Positions 11,282 to 20,247 of a stretch of DNA of 60,000 bases are shown here, piece by piece. Under the pieces are notes generated by a model, which saw nothing but the letters and a program-made list of their open reading frames with translations, was not told the origin of the DNA and searched no databases. Location: the NCBI GenBank assembly GCA_903813345.2, contig CAIIXF020000005.1, forward strand, positions 22,263,375 through 22,323,374, read 5' to 3'. The DNA comes from Owenia fusiformis. Taxonomy: Eukaryota; Annelida; Polychaeta; Sabellida; Oweniidae. The number at the start of each line of letters is the position of its first letter. Positions within the stretch are counted from its first letter, which is position 1. A program made the position numbers and the translations under genes.

Positions 11282-11343
11282 ACATCTGAAATTGAATTAT
11301 TTCATCAAGTTTTAATAAACTTCATCAATTTTGAAGCCTCTGG
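11282..11343 (+). CDS. Candidate internal coding exon
   Basis: A 62-base open segment (20 codons plus GG) between GTGTAG and a strong donor GG|GTAAGAG. The peptide is TSEIELFHQV followed by LINFINFEAS. It enters in phase 0, matching the exit of the exon at 7386. It leaves two bases that join the first base of the exon at 18003 as GGA (Gly). The alternating hydrophobic pattern suggests beta-strands. The identity is unknown. The acceptor lacks a strong pyrimidine tract, which is the main weakness. Confidence 0.42.
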
Positions 11344-11430
11344 GTAAGAGTGAAGTATGGGTGGTGTACTTGTAACCTCTTACAGTTGTATAGTTCTTTT
11401 GATAGGAGGTTTATTATATTAATTTTGAAT

Positions 11431-11640
11431 AGACTAGATGCGAGTAGAAATAATCTTGATTTACATCATTAAATATTCAAAAGTCAGTCAAAGTGATTTC
11501 ATATTTGAAATCTACATGTAAAAGTACACCTAGAAACATGGTTTCGAAAATTGTTTATCAAGTTTGAAAATTAAATTTTTTTGAAAATGTGTTCGGGGAG
11601 ATTTCCCAAAGACCCCATGTTATAAAATCAATAAGATTTG
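11431..11640. repeat. Low-copy repeat shared with 48165
   Basis: About 45 bp starting AGACTAGATGCGAGTAGAAA are almost identical to 48165-48210. A weaker match continues into a CCCATGTTATAAAATCA block (compare CTCCATGTTACAAAACCA near 48242). The origin is unknown. Confidence 0.5.
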
Positions 11641-12689
11641 TTATCCTTCAATGGAGTTTCAATGAAGATCGACTTTTTGAATATTCCTTGATATTTCAGT
11701 TAAGGTAGGCAAAGGTAGGCAGTTCTAGTTAAGGTACATGTAGACATGTTTGCATGGAATCTATGTTCAGAAATGAGATAAAGTATTCTCATAGACCTCC
11801 CTTAATATTCCACTAATATATTTAGAACAATTAAAAACAATCTAGATAACCTGAATATGTCAAGAGATTGCAAGAGATATCGCTCTGTCTTAAGAGCAAA
11901 CAGCCCACATATAAATATCACCATGGTAATTTAAAATTCAAAATAAAGTGCAAAAGAGTGGAACAAGAAAGGAATAAAGTATACAGGCATGTTGTCAATA
12001 TTATATAGAAATGCAAGTTTGAGTTAAGGATTTAAGCCCTGTGCAATGTGGAATGCAACTCCTTGAAGTTGTTGCTTTCCATTTGCACGAAATGAGCCAG
12101 CATCAAGTGTTAATAACTTTTTTTGTTTTTAACTATTTGGTTGTGCTCTGATATTATGCAGAAAAAACAGTTGTAACAAGGTCAACTTATTATATCAAAG
12201 CATAATAATCTTGTCAGTTGTATTAAATTGTAAAAATTATATATGTCCATATTTTATGTATGCGTTTTATGTGAAGGTCAGCCTTTAATATACACATATT
12301 CAACTAATTATCATAATGTTTTTTTTTATTTGTTATGATATTCTGAGACCTTCATGCCACACTTACAGATGATATTCTTCACTGTGAAGGTAGTCCAGAC
12401 GTGGGCAGTCAGTGATTTGATCCCATGAGAGGGTCCACACTCCATCATTTTATAATATCTAACCACTCTACTGCACAGATAGCTCTTCAACTGTTCTATT
12501 TCCTTTCATTTCAAGAGTCTCAGGTGTCTGTTCAATTTCAATATGTTGAACCTCTAAGTAGGTTATCTGTGTAACATCATTTAGGTGTTGTAATATCCCA
12601 AGGACTTGAAGTATCTGATAAGGAATTTGGGATCTAGTCATTTTGACAATGACAGTGAATTGGTGTTTAAGGTAGGAAAAGTAGAACAA
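11641..12689. other. Intron-like DNA with an unexplained - strand open frame
   Basis: Mostly AT-rich sequence without repeats I can name. On the - strand a 73-codon frame (12468-12689) reads like ordinary protein in part (for example TYLEVQHIEIEQTPETLEM). It has no splice context or family match and overlaps the start of the minisatellite, so it is not called. Confidence 0.3.
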
Positions 12690-13746
12690 TTTTTGTTGGC
12701 AATAATGTCTACCTTGTTGTTGGCAATAATGTCTACATTGTTGTTGGCAATAATGTCTACCTTGTTGTTGGCAATAATGTCTACATTGTTGTTGGCAATA
12801 ATGTCTACATTGTTGTTGGCAATAATGTCTACCTTGTTGTTGGCAATAATGTCTACATTGTTGTTGGCAATAATGTCTACATTGTTGTTGGCAATAATGT
12901 CTACCTTGTTGTTGGCAATAATGTCTACATTGTTGTTGGCAATAATGTCTACATTGTTGTTGGCAATAATGTCTACCTTGTTGTTGGCAATAATGTCTAC
13001 ATTGTTGTTGGCAATAATGTCTACATTGTTGTTGGCAATAATGTCTACCTTGTTGTTGGCAATAATGTCTACATTGTTGTTGGCAATAATGTCTACCTTG
13101 TTGTTGGCAATTATGTCTACATTGTTGTTGGCAATAATGTCTACCTTGTTGTTGGCAATAATGTCTACATTGTTGTTGGCAATAATGTCTACCTTGTTGT
13201 TGGCAATAATGTCTACATTGTTGTTGGCAATAATGTCTACATTGTTGTTGGCAATAATGTCTACATTGTTGTTGGCAATAATGTCTACCTTGTTGTTGGC
13301 AATAATGTCTACATTGTTGTTGGCAATAATGTCAACCTTGTTGTTGGCAATAATGTCTACATTGTTGTTGGCAATAATGTCTACATTGTTGTTGGCAATA
13401 ATGTCTACCTTGTTGTTGGCAATAATGTCTACATTGTTGTTGGCAATAATGTCTACCTTGTTATTGGCAATAATGTCTACATTGTTGTTGGCAATAATGT
13501 CTACATTGTTGTTGGCAATAATGTCTACATTGTTGTTGGCAATAATGTCTACATTGTTGTTGGCAATAATGTCTACATTGTTGTTGGCAATAATGTCTAC
13601 ATTGTTGTTGGCAATAATGTCTACATTGTTGTTGGCAATAATGTCTACATTGTTGTTGGCAATAATGTCTACCTTGTTGTTGGCAATAATGTCTACATTG
13701 TTGTTGCCAGTAATGTCTACATTGTTGTTGCCAGTAATGTCTACCT
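12690..13746 (+). repeat. 24 bp minisatellite, about 44 units
   Basis: The unit is TTGTTGTTGGCAATAATGTC plus TACM, repeated with almost no length change. Most variation is a single A/C position, TACATTG versus TACCTTG. C-type units punctuate runs of A-type in patterns such as C-A, C-A-A and finally a run of about nine A-type units. This points to higher-order duplication of 48 and 72 bp blocks. The last two units carry TTGCCAGTAATG. Because 24 is a multiple of three, open frames encode (LLLAIMST)n on the + strand and CRHYCQQQ repeats on the - strand. I regard both as by-products. Confidence 0.95.
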
Positions 13747-15064
13747 TGAGTGCAGAGTTTATCCAAGGAGAAATACCCTTTCTAATTGTTTGATTTTAGT
13801 TCATTGAATGTACTAGACTCTGACAATCGAGGTAATGATAAAATTATCCCAAATGTTTAAATAAACATGAGTCTGATTACTCATCCCTCTCAAATCCATC
13901 TTAAATTATACTCTTATTTTGGTGTGATTAGTTTCAGATTTATTCAACACTGTTTTCTAATTTATTTTCTAACAATTTGATAATGTTTGTTAATTGCCTA
14001 CATTAGATTTTTTCATCAGATCAAAACACCACAGCAGCATAATTAATCACTATTTTTGCTCATTAAAACACATCACTGTGACATCATTTATGTAATTTGG
14101 ATTAAATTTCTTCAGATAAAAAGGAAATTTAAAATATTTTTGCTAATCAAAATACCTCACACATGTTAACATTTTTGCTCTTATTGTCTTGCTTTATATA
14201 ACGATTATTACTTTTATCTATAATTAATGTTTTGGTTTGAAAAAAACACAGAAAAAATCAATTGATGAACTTCAGATAACATTAGTTGTAAGTTCTGTTT
14301 AGTTTTTTATTTAAATTTTAATTTGAAGTCTGCCAAGGCCAATTATTGTCTGAATTGATGTAAAAATGCCAGCTAATCATGTCTATTCTCTGCTTTTCCT
14401 CTCAAACATTGGAATGATCTGCATATTTTCTTGCTTTTCTATAATAACTTAATGTTAGTCCATGATGTCAGAATACCTTTTTTCTTTTTTCTTTTCATAT
14501 TCCTCATTTACATTTTATTTTGCATTTCACCTAACATGACATTTTAATGTGCAGGTGTATTTCATGAGGTGTGTGTTCCTATTTTATTGCTTTTTCATTC
14601 TGTTATTTTTTTCAAATAATGTTCTTTATGTGTATTATTTTTGTCAGATTTGTGAAGTTTACTATTGTTTATGTCAGAATCGACTTTGTGCTAACTTTCT
14701 TTGGCAAAGTTTTTAGTTTCTGAATGTTTGGCAATTTTTCGAAAACCGCAATGTTTGAGTGAATAATTAAAGTTGCATTAACTCCAAGCAGTTGTTTGTG
14801 ATCTTTCTCATCTTCTGTTCCACATGCAACATTTGAGTGATTTAGGATTCAAAAGGTTGATTAGTAGTTTCCTAGCAACTGTTTATTTCATCCTCAAAAA
14901 TTGGTAAAAAGGAACAAAAAATGTTAACAAAAACAGTTATATAAAATATATATAAATAATATTCGCATTAACTTGTTGTCAATCAGTCAAAATTACATAA
15001 AGGACCGCGGTTTTTACAGAATGTTTTCAATAATTGGTTTAAGAGAAAAGCATTGTTGAATTCA
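13747..15064. other. Intron-like AT-rich DNA
   Basis: There are no genes. A diverged family A repeat may lie at 14370-14530 (CTGCTTTTCCTCTCAAACATTGGAATGATC and a CATTTTATTTTGCATTTC-like end, each partly matching). Confidence 0.3.
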
Positions 15065-15205
15065 ATTCACCATATCGATACCAATCCTTTGAATAGTTTT
15101 CTTACATTCTACATAGTTCAGAGTATAGACTTTGTGCCTGTTTATTTGATTTCTTGCTTATTCCTGTCTGTTTTGAAATTTAAAGCATGAACATCCTAAT
15201 ATTTC
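15065..15205 (+). repeat. Dispersed repeat, family A, copy (right part)
   Basis: TTCAGAGTATAGACTTTG, TTTCTTGCTTATTCC and TTTGAAATTTAAAGCATGA follow the family order. The left half is not recognisable. Confidence 0.35.
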
Positions 15206-15449
15206 TTCCAATGGGAGTAAATATACAGACATGTTAGCTTGAAGTAAACTAACTGAGTGTTTTGATTAATAGCTACAAGTTTGTTTTCAAAATAGAAAAA
15301 CAGTAGCTGTTTAGACTTTGGAATTGCTGCATTAGTATCCCCATAAATCATCTACACATCCCTGTATATTGAAGTTTGATTTCAGGAATGATAAATTGAG
15401 TTTTTGTTTCTGAATTTACACTATCAAAAATAAACAGCTGAAACAATAA

Positions 15450-16250
15450 ATTTTATTATGTCACATGGTGATTTCTGGGCACTTTTAAAGTGTTTAAAGT
15501 CAACAAATGCAACTGAAATTCTGAATTTTTCGATTATGTTGAGGGGTGTGAGGGGTGGCCAACTCTCCTAGAAAATTTTACAATTTTAAGATGATATTTG
15601 GTGCTTTCTGGGCACTTTTAAAGTGTTTAAAATCAACAAATGCAACTGAAATTCTGAATTTTTCGATTATGTTGAGGGGTGTGAGAGGTGGCCAACTCTC
15701 TAAGAAAATTTTACAATTTTAAGATGATATTTGGTGCTTTCTGGGCACTTTTAAAGTGTATGAGTCAATAAAAAAAAATTGAAAAACTTTTTTTAAATTT
15801 TGGGGGGTGTCAAAGGGGGGGGGGGTGCCAGAGGGGGAGGGGGTTGTGATGCCAGAGGGGGAGCAACTGTTTGTCCCCCATATCTGTCCCACAGAAAAAT
15901 TGACCATATCAAGGTGGTCTTTTATGAAATCTGGGCACTTTAAAAGTGTCTGAGACAATACATGAAATAAATTCAGGATCTTTGTCAATTGTTTTGTGGG
16001 GATGTGAAGGGAGGCCTATTTCCCAAGAAAATTTTTGCAATTTAAAGGTACTTTCTGAGCATTTTCAAAGTGTATGAGTCAATAAAAATGTGAAAAATCA
16101 CACTTTTTTCAAGAGGGGGAGGTGGGGTGAGGATGCCTGAAGGCGAGCAAGTGTTAGTCTGAATTTTACAAAAATTTACATTTTTTTTGGGGGGGTGTCA
16201 AAAGGGGGTGCACCCCCATACCCCCCCCCCCCCCCCAATCTGACGGCCTT
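15450..16250 (+). repeat. Degenerate 133 bp tandem repeat with C/G runs
   Basis: The landmark GGGCACTTTTAAAGTGT recurs at 15481, 15614 and 15747 (exactly 133 bp apart), then in drifted form at about 15937 and 16061. Each unit carries a GATTATGTTGAGGGGTGTGA block and a G-rich strand. The right end holds long G and C runs (15812-15850, 16190-16226). The phrase TGGGCACTTT with CAGTTTTTCACC-like neighbours links it to the GTAGCCAGGGG repeats at 33640, 50770 and 53364. Confidence 0.75.
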
Positions 16251-16486
16251 GCCAAACTAATGCATTCTTGCATATATATTTCTTCATAAGGGAGCATTTC
16301 AAAAGATCTATTATTTGAACAGTTAATCTGTGACCCCCCTCCTCCCCCCTCATAACTTGTTTTGAGAAATCTTGATGTGCCTCATTGCGTTAAGTCACAC
16401 TAAAATAATTTGTAATACAGTCAATTTTTTATTATTATTATTCCAATCTGTGTTTTTTACAGTATCAGATTATCATAAGATTATTA

Positions 16487-17334
16487 TCCCACCGAACAAA
16501 GTTCGAGGGGGATATAGAGAAGCCGTCCGTCCGTTTGTCCGTGTATCTGGGCGATAACCCCAATACCAGTTGACTGATTTGGTTCAAATTTTATAGGCTC
16601 ATGCCTTATGAGTGTAGGACCTCTGCTTGAGAAGGAATTTTCAATATGGCTGCTCAATTCAAAATGGCCGCCATTTTTCGTAAAAAATGTAATCGTTGAT
16701 AACTCAAATACAAGTTGACGTATTTGGTTCAAATTGTATATGCTGATGCCTAGGGACAAAGGAGTTTCGCACAAAGAGATTTTCAAGATGGCCGCTTAAT
16801 TTCAAAATGGAGGCCATTTTTCGTAAAACTATGTAATCTTTGATAACTCAAATACCAGTGAATGGATTTGGTTCAAATTTTATATGATGATGCTTAGGGA
16901 CAGAGTAGCTATGTTCGACAAAAACTTTTCATAATGGCCGCTTAATTTCAAAATGGCGGCAATTTTTCGTAAAAAACATAATCTTTGATAACTCAAATAC
17001 CAGTGAACAGATTTGGTTGAAATTTTATATGATTATGCCTAGGGACACAGTAGCTCTGTTCAAGAAATAATTTTGAAGATGGCGGCTGAATTTTAAGATG
17101 GCAGCCAATTTTCGTAAAAAACGTAATCTTTGATAACTCATATACCAGTGAACGGATTTGGTTCAAATTTTATATGATGATGCCTAGTTCACAATGGTAT
17201 AAACTAACTTTGTGCCAAATTTCATGCTTCTATCACAAAGTGCACAAACATTTCAACAATAACACTAGCTATAATAAGCATAATATATTTTGTTCGGTGG
17301 GATTTGCTACTCCGTGGAGTTGCTGTTTTTCTAG
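16487..17334 (+). mobile_element. Helitron-like non-autonomous element, copy 1
   Basis: It begins TCCCACCGAACAAAGTTCG after an A and ends ...TTTTTCTAG before a T, matching Helitron A|T insertion with a TC start and CTRR end. Just before the 3' end, GCTACTCC and GGAGTTGC form the expected hairpin, 11 bases upstream of CTAG. Subterminal inverted repeats CCCACCGAACAAA/TTTGTTCGGTGGG are present, as in DINE-1/HINE elements. Inside are a short GTCC microsatellite and about four copies of a 145 bp core (GATAACTCAAATACC at 16697, 16842, 16987 and 17132). No Rep/helicase is encoded. Confidence 0.8.
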
Positions 17335-17558
17335 TCTCTTATATTGTATCTCACTGTAGAATCCTGAGTTTATGTCCAACAAAATGTGCACAAATAGAAT
17401 TCCTGTGAATGATGTTGGAAAGCTAACTTTTAAGACCAATGACCCCCTCCACCCATAACTGTTTTAATTTTTTAACATTGATCTTTTGAAATGCTCCCTA
17501 AATATGTAATATTTCAAATGTACAATTATTTGAATATTATATTATTTTGTTTATGCAT

Positions 17559-17814
17559 TTACATTTCTCCATATCTCAGTCTCTCTCGTTGTTCATCTAT
17601 TTACATTTCTCCGTATCTCAGTCTCTCTCGTTGTTCATCTATTTACATTTCTCCGTATCTCAGTCTCTCTCGTTGTTCATCTATTTACATTTCTCCGTAT
17701 CTCAGTCTCTCTCGTTGTTCATCTATTTACATTTCTCCGTATCTCAGTCTCTCTCGTTGTTCATCTATTTACATTTCTCCGTATCTCAGTCTCTCTCGTT
17801 GTTCATCTATTTAC
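17559..17814 (+). repeat. 42 bp minisatellite, about 6 units
   Basis: Six nearly identical units of TACATTTCTCCGTATCTCAG plus TCTCTCTCGTTGTTCATCTATT; the first has CCATAT instead of CCGTAT. The unit length divides by three, so two overlapping frames stay open (repeats of ISPYLSLSRCSSIY and of LHFSVSQSLSLFIY). Neither looks like a gene. Confidence 0.93.
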
Positions 17815-17929
17815 TTGCCAGAATTAATTCATATTTTTGGAATGATTTTGAAATGGTGAGCAGAAAAAGACACAAATATTACTGATATTTTTTTTCTTGA
17901 AATATTCAAAATCGGGAATGATTTGACAT

Positions 17930-17980
17930 ACCTATTTTATTCAGTGGGATCGCCACTACTTGTGGTTGCTGTTTTTCTAA
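17930..17980 (+). mobile_element. Helitron-like 3' end fragment
   Basis: TTCAGTGGGATCGCCACTAC with TGTGGTTGCTGTTTTTCTAA is a diverged version of the 3' terminus of the element at 16487, including the hairpin and a CTAA (CTRR) end before T. It lies 22 bases upstream of the exon at 18003, so the element's terminal T-rich tract sits where a splice acceptor's pyrimidine tract would be. Confidence 0.55.
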
Positions 17981-18002
17981 TTCTATTTCCTTGTAAAAAC
18001 AG

Positions 18003-18119
18003 ACAATATGACCTCATTTACTATGCTGCTGTCTCAGAAGACAACAATATAAATGTGAAGAGTATGACATTTTATGAAACAAGTCAAGATGCCCCTGAAG
18101 AAAGTGTGCTGGTAATCAG
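18003..18119 (+). CDS. Candidate internal coding exon
   Basis: After ...CTATTTCCTTGTAAAAACAG the frame A|CAA TAT... reads QYDLIYYAAVSEDNNINVK and then SMTFYETSQDAPEESVL. This is the most protein-like non-repeat segment in the left half. One base enters (phase 2), completing GG+A from the exon at 11282. Two donors are possible. CTG|GTAATC (end 18111) leaves phase 0. CAG|GTTTTC (end 18119) leaves AG, in phase with the next candidate at 20209. I list the second because it keeps the chain in phase, although the first looks stronger. The product is unknown. Confidence 0.5.
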
Positions 18120-18447
18120 GTTTTCGTAACTACTACTTTAGTCAATGCTCCTAATTACGGGACACAAACCTCTGTAATTGATAGGAAAAACCTAGCTCAT
18201 TACATTCCAAATCAGTTATATAAAATCTATATAGCTTATGACTTTTCCAATCCACAATGACTCTCTGCTATTAATGACTTTTACTCTTAATGGCTAATTT
18301 AGGCTCTACCACAACTTACCACCAAGTTCCTCAACTTGTATAGACAGGGTATATGCGAAGGGGGTACAAAATAGTCTAATATCGATTATTCGAACATGAT
18401 TGTATTCACGCCTTCTATAAACTGTGAACAAAGTCAACATTTCACCC

Positions 18448-18719
18448 GGGGTATATTCGCGAATAATACCCCTAGTTTATATACAAGTAATGTGTGACAT
18501 CATAACGTCGGGCCGTTGTAATGGCGGACCATAATGAATATTTGAAATATCATTTTGGGGAGTTTTCATGTTCGAATCGTAATATAGACCTCAGATCAGG
18601 TGTAATATTGTCGAATACACCCCTTAGGACATGGCACAAAAGCTTTCGAACAGAAACGTTTGCGCATAGCCCTGCAGGGTGTATTCGACAATATTACCCC
18701 TGCTCTTCGGTCTATATTT
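18448..18719. repeat. Palindrome cluster, possible MITE
   Basis: A 25 bp near-palindrome (GGGGTATATTCGCGAATAAT plus ACCCC) is at 18448-18472. It is followed by a pair of inverted arms, 18581-18623 and 18677-18719, each about 43 bp. They share AATATAGACC, GTAATATTGTCGAATACACC and the complement. No target duplications are evident. The two + frames across it are shadows. Confidence 0.6.
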
Positions 18720-18726
18720 CTTAATT

Positions 18727-19914
18727 ATATATCCATGCTCAAAATTTTGGAAATATCCAATAGTTTGATGATTATAATGTTTGAACTTGTGACAAATAGC
18801 CACAATACCAGCAGAGTGATGTTGAGAATCAGTGCCTGTAAATTTTTACAGGTGGTGACATTTTGTCACTTTAATGTGTTATGCTATTTTGTATCTACAT
18901 TGTGGTCTATTGGTTGCTTATTTTAGCAAAACATAAACAGAAATAATGTATTTTATAGTATCATCATCATGTCATTCAGAGCAACATCATGGCATTTACT
19001 CTACCATGTATAACAACACAGTACTTATGTTAACATTTCCTTAGCAGATGGACATGATAAATCTCTTGGACAACTGTAAATCAACTGATGCTCCCCTTGA
19101 AATCATATGCTTCATTTAGTAACTGGGATTTGAGTTTCCCATCAGTGAAATGTCAAGAATTGTCATGTTTTGAATAAATAAGGAAATACTCAGATTTGTA
19201 AGGAATAATATATTTATGGATAATGTTCACATGTTGAATTGTCCAAAATTTGCCGGAAATCAAGCAGTTCATTGAGACTTGATTGAGGAAAGTGCATGAA
19301 AGAGATATAATATATGATATATGATAGGATATATCCTAGGCATGTGTTAACCCATTTCAAGGTAAAATACTGCAAAAATATGGAAATCTTACTGCTTCAT
19401 GGTAGGTTTATGTGAGTATTGACCTGTTTACTCAATCAGTATTACTTTGGCCTTGGAACCCAGAGCCTTGTTCCAGCTTAAGATGTTAGTATACTGGTTA
19501 TCTTTGTAATTTCCATTGTTTCTGTTGTCATATTTGTCAACATTGTTGGTAGTTGGTTCATGATGATCATTTCCATCTTTTTCAAGTGATTATTAGTAAT
19601 ATTAATTCCATCCACATTATTATCATTGTTGTCATTTCTGTCATCGAGAAATACTTAATCATGGAGTCAATTTCATGACATGCATATGACATCCTCAATA
19701 TAATCACACTGTATTATTATAAGATGCAATTAAGAACATAATTTTCTTTATTGAAAAAACATTATATGATAATCACTCCAGAATTCAGTCGGAGTACAAT
19801 TATTAATTGCAAGAATAGAAGGATTATAAACAAGATTGATTGGTAGAGTTTTTTGCATGTTTCCCGAAGATTACTTTTAGAGCAGCAGTATCTAAGCCAA
19901 AATGTCCATCTGCT
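18727..19914. other. Intron-like DNA, no gene seen
   Basis: AT-rich, with a GATATATGATAGGATATATCC-type dyad near 19312-19338 that resembles other GATATA dyads in the window. A tiny acceptor-to-donor segment at about 19046-19075 is too short to call. Confidence 0.3.
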
Positions 19915-20065
19915 AATACTTATTTTTACTTTTTCTCTCAAATTTTATAAAGTGACATATTTTCTGGCTTTTCTTAACAATTTATAGTATATAGTCTTTG
20001 TCTCTATTATTTAATCCTTGCTGATTTTCCCATTTCTGATGCTGTTTTTGCATTTTAAGACAAGT
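19915..20065 (+). repeat. Dispersed repeat, family A copy
   Basis: TTTTTCTCTCAAATTTTATAA, AATTTATAGTATATAGTC, CCTTGCTGATTTTCCC and TTTTTGCATTTTAAGA follow the family order in + orientation. Confidence 0.45.
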
Positions 20066-20208
20066 CTCAAACAAACTTTTATGTAGAGGCATATGTCTAT
20101 ATTATAGAACATTAAATGAGATTTAGTAAGTCTGAATTTACAATGAATGCAGACAATTTGTCCCCAATCCTTTTTACTATTTTTTGCATTCTGGTGTCTT
20201 TTATTTAG

Positions 20209-20247
20209 AATTATGTCTGGTAGTCTACTCCAGGAGACAGGGTTCAG
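20209..20247 (+). CDS. Candidate short coding exon
   Basis: A long pyrimidine-rich tract ending TCTTTTATTTAG precedes 39 bases that end CAG|GTGAAA, both strong splice signals. The frame enters with one base and leaves two (AG), phase 2 to phase 2, and reads IMSGSLLQETGF. It fits between the exons at 18003 (alternate donor) and 31947. Its small size makes a chance open frame quite possible, so support rests on splice sites and phase only. Confidence 0.33.

Noticed and set aside
12468-12689. - strand frame with protein-like peptide (ITYLEVQHIEIEQTPETLE)
   Set aside because: No family match, no splice sites in phase, and it begins in the minisatellite edge. Left as unexplained.
12690-13746. Possible CRISPR array (regular short repeats)
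   Set aside because: Units are contiguous with no unique spacers, and the genome is animal. It is a minisatellite.
12606-13793. 395-codon open frame on the + strand
   Set aside because: It is almost entirely (LLLAIMST)n from the 24 bp minisatellite. The period is a multiple of three, so frames stay open automatically, and there is no independent coding signal at either side.
17491-17885. Two overlapping + strand frames of 112 and 122 codons
   Set aside because: Both are translations of the 42 bp minisatellite.
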